Source of the DNA: Clostridium sp. 28_12
Lineage (GTDB): Bacteria; Bacillota; Clostridia; TANB77; CAG-508
Direction of reading: 5' to 3'
Assembly: GCA_001916055.1 (NCBI GenBank)
Contig: MNRR01000045.1
Location: 410-20,852, forward strand
DNA length: 20,443 nucleotides
Under the pieces are notes generated by a model that did not search any database, had not been told where the DNA came from, and saw only the letters and a program-made list of their open reading frames with translations. Position numbers and translations under genes: made by a program. Every line of letters begins with the position of its first letter. The stretch's first letter is position 1. Positions 15,736 through 20,443 of the stretch are shown piece after piece.

Positions 15736-18333
15736 TTAGTTTCTTGTTCTATTAGCTATAAATGTTGTTACATTTGAGTAAATTGACTCTGGTGCATATA
15801 CTACAAGTGCTGCTGTTCCTGTGTTCTTAAACATGTCTGTGTTTGTATCTGGTATTCTGTCAAATGCTGGACCTAAGTCTAGTATTGTCATCGCTGTTGC
15901 TCCTGTGTTGTTAAACATTTCGCTTGTATCTGTTGCAGCTGTTGTATAGAATGTATTTCCTAAGTCTAGGCTTGTCATGGCTGTAAAGCCTGCATTTTTG
16001 AACATTTTTGCCATGTTTGTTACTTTGCTTGTATTGAATTTCTCTCTTAGATTTAGTGTTGTCATTTTCTTATATCCAGTTGCTTCAAACATGCTTGACA
16101 TGTCTGTTACCGAACTTGTATCAAAGTTTGCTCCTAAGTCTAAAGTTGTCATCAATTCATGTCCTGTTGATGCGAACATTCCTGACATGTTTGTTACTTT
16201 ACTTGTGTTGAATTTAGCTTTTAAGTCTAATGATGCCATTTTTGCATACCCTGTTGAATTAAACATGTTTGACATATTTGTTACTTTACTTGTGTCAAAG
16301 TTTGCTCCTAAGTTCAAACTTGTCATGGCTGTATATCCTGTTCTTTCGAACATACCTGACATATGTGTTACTTTACTTGTATCAAAATTACTTCCTAGGT
16401 TCAGACTTGCCATCGCTGTATATCCACATTCTAAGAACATTATTTCCATATTGGTTACTTTAGCCGTATTAAATTTGTTTCCTAAGTTTAAGCTTGTCAT
16501 TGCTGTATATCCTGTTCCGCTGAACATACCATACATAGAACTTACATTACTTGTGTCAAAATTACTTCCTAAATCTAATTTTGTCATAGCTTTATATCCT
16601 GTATTTGCAAACATCCAAGTCATGTCTGTAACCTTAGATGTATTAAACTTACTGCCTAAATTTAATGTTTTCATAGCTTTATATCCTGTTTCTCCGAACA
16701 TAGCATACATAGAACTTACATTACTTGTGTCAAAATTACTTCCTAAATCTAATTCAGTCATTGCATTATATCCAGTATGTCTGAACATAGCCTGCATATT
16801 TGTTACACTACTTACATTCAACAAATTCAAATTAGTAATAGTCTTTGTTGCTGTACATACTGTATTCTCTCCTACATATTGGAATAAGTTAGTTGAATCT
16901 GTATTTCCAAAGATTTCTGTATCACTACCGATATAAACCTTATAAGTACCATTTTTAACCTCATTAGAATTATACCAAGCAATTATAGACTTATCTTGCA
17001 TAGCTGAAGCATCCCAAGCATTAGTATTCTTGAAAGTATTTTTTGATTTGTCCATAACACTATCTGGAATATTGTTCATGAAAGTTACATTATCAACATT
17101 TTGTCTTTGAACTTTTGTATTGCCTAAGAATGGGCTTGTAACCTCTGTTTCTGTTGCTGCACTCCTTAGCACATTATAAATCATAATATCAGTCTGCTTG
17201 TTAACATTTCCAGATTTATCCTTAACATGTTTTGTAGGGAATCTAACCTTAATTTGGTTAGCATTAGCGTCGAAGCCTGAAATCTTTAATGAATACTCTA
17301 TACCATATTGAACTTGAACAGTCTTTCCGTCAACAGTTCTTGGCTCTGTTAAATTCTTAACTACAGTTAAAGCGTTGTTTGCAGCAACTGTGGTATTTTT
17401 AGCTCCGTTTACCAAAATTTCAATATTACCATTTGCTAAATCACTTGACGCAAAATATTTATCTGTAACTTTGAAGTTTAGTGTTGCTGTTTTAGTTGGT
17501 GCATCAACAGTTGAACTAATCTTTTCGATTAATGGGTCAACCACATCAACTATTGTATCTGAGCCTGTTCCTGCTGGAATGCTTACACCTGATGTAATTG
17601 TTGTTGTTACATTTTGGTTACCTGTTGTATCTTGCATCTTATTAGCTGGAATTGCCACTGTAATTACACCACTATAATCTAGGTAATTATCGCCAGATTT
17701 AACTTGAAGTTGTTCTAAGTTTGATAGTGTTAATGTGTAATGTCTTCCAATAAGTTTATTTGTTCCATTTACTGGTTCTTTAATGTCCGAAACCTCAAGA
17801 TTTCTAGTAACTTTTGTCCAATCTGGAACTTTTCCATCAATTTGGATTGTTAAATCTGTTACAGCAATATTGTTTATTGTTTTACAATATTTATCAACTA
17901 AATCAAATTCCATCTTGAATATCTTGTTTGTTTTGTCTATATTTGATGTTGCATATTTGTAAATTACTTCTGGTTTTATCATATCATTAAAGTCTGTAAT
18001 TGTTGCAGTATCTGGATTTATCTTGTTTCCTTTCTTGTCTTTTGCAGCATCTGTTGCAATTTTAATTTCTAGAGTTCCACTTAGTTCTCTATATTTGCGG
18101 TTTGACGCTACAAATTCTGCATTAGTCTCAACAATACTTCCTATTTCTAGAGTATATTGATGTCCTACAACTCTTTCTTGGCCATTTACAGTTGTTATAA
18201 TTTCAACTGGTGTACCTATTTTTGCAACTGGATTTGTAATGAACTTCTTAGTTATTTCACCATCAATATCAACTTGTTTTCCATCTAGCCAAACAGTTAA
18301 TTCATCAATTGTTACTAGGTCTGTTGAATCTCT
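15736..18333 (-). CDS. Modular surface protein, C-terminal part: Ig-like modules and DUF285 repeat block
   Basis: The frame is open from a stop at 18336-18334 to the TAA at 15738-15736; the first ATG is at 17982. Translated residues upstream of that ATG (DELTVWLDGKQV, GHQYTLEIG, RELSGTLEIKIA) match the Ig-like module pattern, so this is the continuation of the gene to the right after a frame break, not a new gene. It encodes the rest of one Ig-like module, an IKPEVIYKY module, a VDPLIEK module, then the linker NVTFMNNIPDSV...WDASAMQDKS and 11 DUF285-type units plus a degenerate twelfth. It ends YAPESIYSN...ANRTRN. No anchor motif is present at the C terminus. In the second giant gene and in the earlier block, the same point is followed by another Ig-like module, so this protein stops at a module border. 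A strong terminator follows. Confidence 0.85.
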   Translation of the reverse strand, partial: RDSTDLVTIDELTVWLDGKQVDIDGEITKKFITNPVAKIGTPVEIITTVNGQERVVGHQYTLEIGSIVETNAEFVASNRKYRELSGTLEIKIATDAAKDKKGNKINPDTATITDFNDMIKPEVIYKYATSNIDKTNKIFKMEFDLVDKYCKTINNIAVTDLTIQIDGKVPDWTKVTRNLEVSDIKEPVNGTNKLIGRHYTLTLSNLEQLQVKSGDNYLDYSGVITVAIPANKMQDTTGNQNVTTTITSGVSIPAGTGSDTIVDVVDPLIEKISSTVDAPTKTATLNFKVTDKYFASSDLANGNIEILVNGAKNTTVAANNALTVVKNLTEPRTVDGKTVQVQYGIEYSLKISGFDANANQIKVRFPTKHVKDKSGNVNKQTDIMIYNVLRSAATETEVTSPFLGNTKVQRQNVDNVTFMNNIPDSVMDKSKNTFKNTNAWDASAMQDKSIIAWYNSNEVKNGTYKVYIGSDTEIFGNTDSTNLFQYVGENTVCTATKTITNLNLLNVSSVTNMQAMFRHTGYNAMTELDLGSNFDTSNVSSMYAMFGETGYKAMKTLNLGSKFNTSKVTDMTWMFANTGYKAMTKLDLGSNFDTSNVSSMYGMFSGTGYTAMTSLNLGNKFNTAKVTNMEIMFLECGYTAMASLNLGSNFDTSKVTHMSGMFERTGYTAMTSLNLGANFDTSKVTNMSNMFNSTGYAKMASLDLKAKFNTSKVTNMSGMFASTGHELMTTLDLGANFDTSSVTDMSSMFEATGYKKMTTLNLREKFNTSKVTNMAKMFKNAGFTAMTSLDLGNTFYTTAATDTSEMFNNTGATAMTILDLGPAFDRIPDTNTDMFKNTGTAALVVYAPESIYSNVTTFIANRTRN
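15790..16810 (-). repeat. DUF285/BspA-type tandem repeat block (11-12 units of 87 bp)
   Basis: Units of 29 residues with FDTSNV or FNTSKV cores. The first units alternate between LDLGSNFDTSNVSSM and LNLGxKFNTSKVTDM types, so the true DNA period there is 174 bp. A 51-bp stretch is identical at 16530-16580 and 16704-16754, exactly 174 bp apart, which points to a recent duplication of a two-unit block. The block ends with the same FYTT and LDLGPAF cap units as the other blocks. Confidence 0.88.
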
Positions 18334-20443
18334 TTATTGTTTGTTGCATCTTTTGTCTTCTGGATGTCATATACCTCTGGACCTGTTCCATCAATGTTTC
18401 CTGGGTCTATTATCTGTTCTTTTGTCTTATTTCCATATGCATCTGTTACTGCTCCTGCTGTAATTTTTATCTTAATGTCTCCACCATTTTCTTTTTTATA
18501 TTTTGCAGTTCCTCCAACAATTGGATTTTTTGGTGTAAATTCCTCATATTCATCTCCGTCTGGTTTTATATTTAGTAATGTTAGGGTGTATTCATATTCT
18601 TCATTTGCTCTTATCTCTACTGGACCTGATATTTGTTTCTCTATTTCTGTAGAAACTACATCATCTGCATATATTGTGATTTTATCTGTTGTTAATTCAA
18701 ATTTGCTCCTATCTTTTATCAAGAATTTGTCTTTTACTCTTAGTTTGATTGTTCCATCATTTGTATCAACATCACCTAATGTCCATACTGGATCAACTAT
18801 ATCTACAACAGTTTTATCTGTGTCTGAACCTCCTGGTTCATTTTTGCCTATTGTGATTGTTGTTGCATCACTTAAGTTTCCTGATTTATCTTTGATTGTT
18901 CCTTTTGCAAATTTCAGACTCATGTATCCACTGTATGTATATCCATCACTTAGTCCTTTTTCATTTTGTTGCTCTAGACCAGTTATTGTTAATTTATATC
19001 TTTCACCAACTGTGACATTTGATACTCCATTTACTGTGTCTGTAATTGTTCCTACTTTTTCTAGTTTCTTTGTGATAGCTTTATTTAACTCTGTTTCATC
19101 ATAGTCGTCCATTCCTATTGTTATTTGACTTGCATTTAAATTTGATAATGTTGTACTTTCAAAATATTTATCTGTTACATCAAACATTACTTCAACTTTT
19201 CTACCTGTTCCATGTACTATATTGGTATCTGTTATTGATCTGTATGTGAATTCTGGTTTTATAAAGTCTGTAAACATTTTTCCATTTGTGTTTTTGTCTA
19301 CATCTGCATCTTTATGTAATACATTTACCCAAGTTCCAGTTTCATCTGTTGCTGACATGCTTTGGTTTCCATAACTATCTACTAAAGATTTTGTTGTATA
19401 TGTACTTGTTGCTTCTTCTCTTCCTCCTATCTTTATTGATATATTTCCACTCCATTCTTTGTAACTTTTTCCACTTTGTCTTGCTGCTTCTTCAAAGTTT
19501 GATAATGTTATTTTGTATGTTACTTCTGCTGTATTTGATAATGTTCCTGGTGTTACTGATATATTTATTACTGGTGTTTCTCCAGTATCTATTACACCAT
19601 TTCCATTTCTATCTCCATCTTGCACACCATCAATATATACTGTTATATCTTCTGGACTTAATTTTGATGTTACATTACTGTTGTAGTTAATGTTTACTCC
19701 ATTTATTGTTTGAGATTTCTTTGCATTTCCTTTTACTGTTACTTCTAATGATGTTGGAGCTGTTGCATTTGGTTTTAATGCTGATGATACTTTTGTCCAT
19801 TCTGGTTTATATATTGGATTTGCTGTTCTTCCTTCTGATACTGCTATTGTTCCTGCTGCTGTTATTGTGTCTGTACTATTTGCTTTGAATGATGTTCTGT
19901 TTTTGTATATTGATTCTGGTGTATATATCACTGCTCCTGATTTACCAGTACCAGTGAACATATCATCATAAGCATTGTAACTAGTTACTTTGTCATCTTC
20001 CAAATATTCATAATCTGATGATTGTTTTGTTATTTTTTTATTTGGTATTTTTGTAAATGCAACACCTAAATCTAATGATGTCATTGCTGTAGCTCCACAC
20101 TGATAGAACATTTTATACATATCTGTTACATTTGTTGTATAGAATAAATCTCCTAAGTCTAAGCTTGTCATTGCCTTGTATCCACAGTAAAAAAACATTT
20201 CATTCATATCAGTTACTTTAGATGTATTAAATTTATTTCCCAAATTTAAACTTGTCATTGCTAGATATCCACAACCTCTAAACATTCTATACATATCAGT
20301 TACATTACTTGTATCAAATTTGTCTCCTAAGTCTAATTTAGTCATTGCATTATATCCTGTATTAGCAAACATATACCTCATTTTAGTTACATTACTTGTG
20401 TCAAAATTATTACCCAAATTTAATGTTGTCATTGCTTTATTTC
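18315..20443 (-). CDS. Modular surface protein, N-terminal part as seen in window (continues beyond right edge)
   Basis: The frame is open through the right edge; ATG 20432 lies inside a repeat unit, so the true start is outside the window. It begins in a DUF285/BspA block (one partial and four full 29-residue units, capped by FYTTN and LDLGVAFTKIP), then GKSGAVIYTPESIYKN. Ig-like modules follow: NPIYKPEW (about 19835-19270), IKPEFTYRS (to 18810), VDPVWTLG (to 18395) and the start of a GPEVYD module, where the frame breaks. The first module contains an inserted EF-hand/dockerin-like calcium loop (DRNGNGVIDTGE, 19613-19578). Module motifs TDKYF, VYIDG, LSNFEEAARQ and YKEWSGN match the second giant protein closely, so the two genes are tandem paralogues. 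Extracellular adhesion-type role inferred from repeat families only. Confidence 0.88.
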   Translation of the reverse strand, partial: NKAMTTLNLGNNFDTSNVTKMRYMFANTGYNAMTKLDLGDKFDTSNVTDMYRMFRGCGYLAMTSLNLGNKFNTSKVTDMNEMFFYCGYKAMTSLDLGDLFYTTNVTDMYKMFYQCGATAMTSLDLGVAFTKIPNKKITKQSSDYEYLEDDKVTSYNAYDDMFTGTGKSGAVIYTPESIYKNRTSFKANSTDTITAAGTIAVSEGRTANPIYKPEWTKVSSALKPNATAPTSLEVTVKGNAKKSQTINGVNINYNSNVTSKLSPEDITVYIDGVQDGDRNGNGVIDTGETPVINISVTPGTLSNTAEVTYKITLSNFEEAARQSGKSYKEWSGNISIKIGGREEATSTYTTKSLVDSYGNQSMSATDETGTWVNVLHKDADVDKNTNGKMFTDFIKPEFTYRSITDTNIVHGTGRKVEVMFDVTDKYFESTTLSNLNASQITIGMDDYDETELNKAITKKLEKVGTITDTVNGVSNVTVGERYKLTITGLEQQNEKGLSDGYTYSGYMSLKFAKGTIKDKSGNLSDATTITIGKNEPGGSDTDKTVVDIVDPVWTLGDVDTNDGTIKLRVKDKFLIKDRSKFELTTDKITIYADDVVSTEIEKQISGPVEIRANEEYEYTLTLLNIKPDGDEYEEFTPKNPIVGGTAKYKKENGGDIKIKITAGAVTDAYGNKTKEQIIDPGNIDGTGPEVYDIQKTKDATNNKEIQQT
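18331..18336 (-). other. Frame break in the upstream surface-protein gene
   Basis: The upstream frame ends KTKDATNNKEIQQT and stops at 18315. The adjoining frame resumes with RDSTDLVTIDELTVWLDG. The conserved strand and TDKYF motif that should lie between these two parts of an Ig-like module, about 15 residues, are missing. An out-of-frame deletion of some 45 bp is the simplest reading. No slippery heptamer or downstream pseudoknot supporting programmed frameshifting is evident. Confidence 0.75.
19578..19613 (-). other. EF-hand/dockerin-like calcium-binding loop inside an Ig-like module
   Basis: Twelve residues D-R-N-G-N-G-V-I-D-T-G-E have acidic or Asn side chains at loop positions 1, 3, 5, 9 and 12 and the usual hydrophobic residue at position 8, as in dockerin and EF-hand loops. 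It is inserted after the VYIDG strand. The matching modules in the other giant gene lack it. Calcium binding is inferred from the motif. Confidence 0.55.
20050..20443 (-). repeat. DUF285/BspA-type repeat block (end of a block cut by the window edge)
   Basis: One partial and four complete 29-residue units (87-bp period), ending with the FYTTN unit and the LDLGVAF..IPNK unit, then a 30-residue insertion and the common GKSGAVIYTPESIY tail. More units probably lie to the right. Confidence 0.85.

Noticed and set aside
15977..16936. Plus-strand frame of 319 codons with regular repeats
   Set aside because: It is the antisense of the DUF285 repeat block. Its periodicity mirrors the 87-bp units, and it has no ribosome site and no family resemblance.
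18331..18336. Programmed -1 ribosomal frameshift
   Set aside because: The local sequence AATAAAGAG is not a slippery heptamer, and an expected 15-residue segment is missing, so a deletion fits better.

Overview
The window is AT-rich DNA (about 30% G+C by eye) with one-way coding on the minus strand, good GGAGG-type ribosome sites and hairpin-plus-U terminators. This fits a low-GC member of the Bacillota, probably a gut-type clostridial relative. The genus cannot be told from the sequence. I see no tRNA, rRNA or CRISPR array.

Almost all of the window is a locus of giant, modular, secreted surface proteins, read from high to low coordinates. (1) A surface-protein gene enters from beyond the right edge (20443) and ends at 15736. 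Its reading frame is broken near 18333. It carries two blocks of DUF285/BspA-type 29-residue repeats with Ig-like beta-sandwich modules between them. (2) Next is a small cassette: a PD-(D/E)XK nuclease gene of the Rpn family (14438-15310) with its own terminator. Each side has an array of short GC-richer repeats, and the two arrays are about 1.3 kb apart in the same orientation. (3) A second giant gene starts at 14126 with a clear promoter, ribosome site and N-terminal export signal, and runs to 284 (about 4,600 codons). Its order is: six Ig-like modules, a DUF285 block, nine more Ig-like modules, a Listeria-Bacteroides-type repeat domain, a long glycine-rich beta-helix of YGGG repeats, and a C-terminal region of about 900 residues that I cannot assign. 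It is broken by a frame change near 3853. (4) Beyond it lie a perfect 41-bp inverted repeat (135-230) and the first 22 codons of another exported protein at the left edge.

The surface proteins probably work in adhesion or cell-surface interaction. This is an inference from repeat families, not from any catalytic motif. The least expected features are: the Rpn gene with flanking repeat arrays and a possible internal ribosome start (a candidate gene-within-gene toxin/antitoxin arrangement of the kind known in E. coli rpn genes); two frame breaks that each coincide with a missing piece of about 15 residues from a repeated module; the GC-rich palindrome; and an Ig-like module family arranged in super-modules shared by both giant genes.
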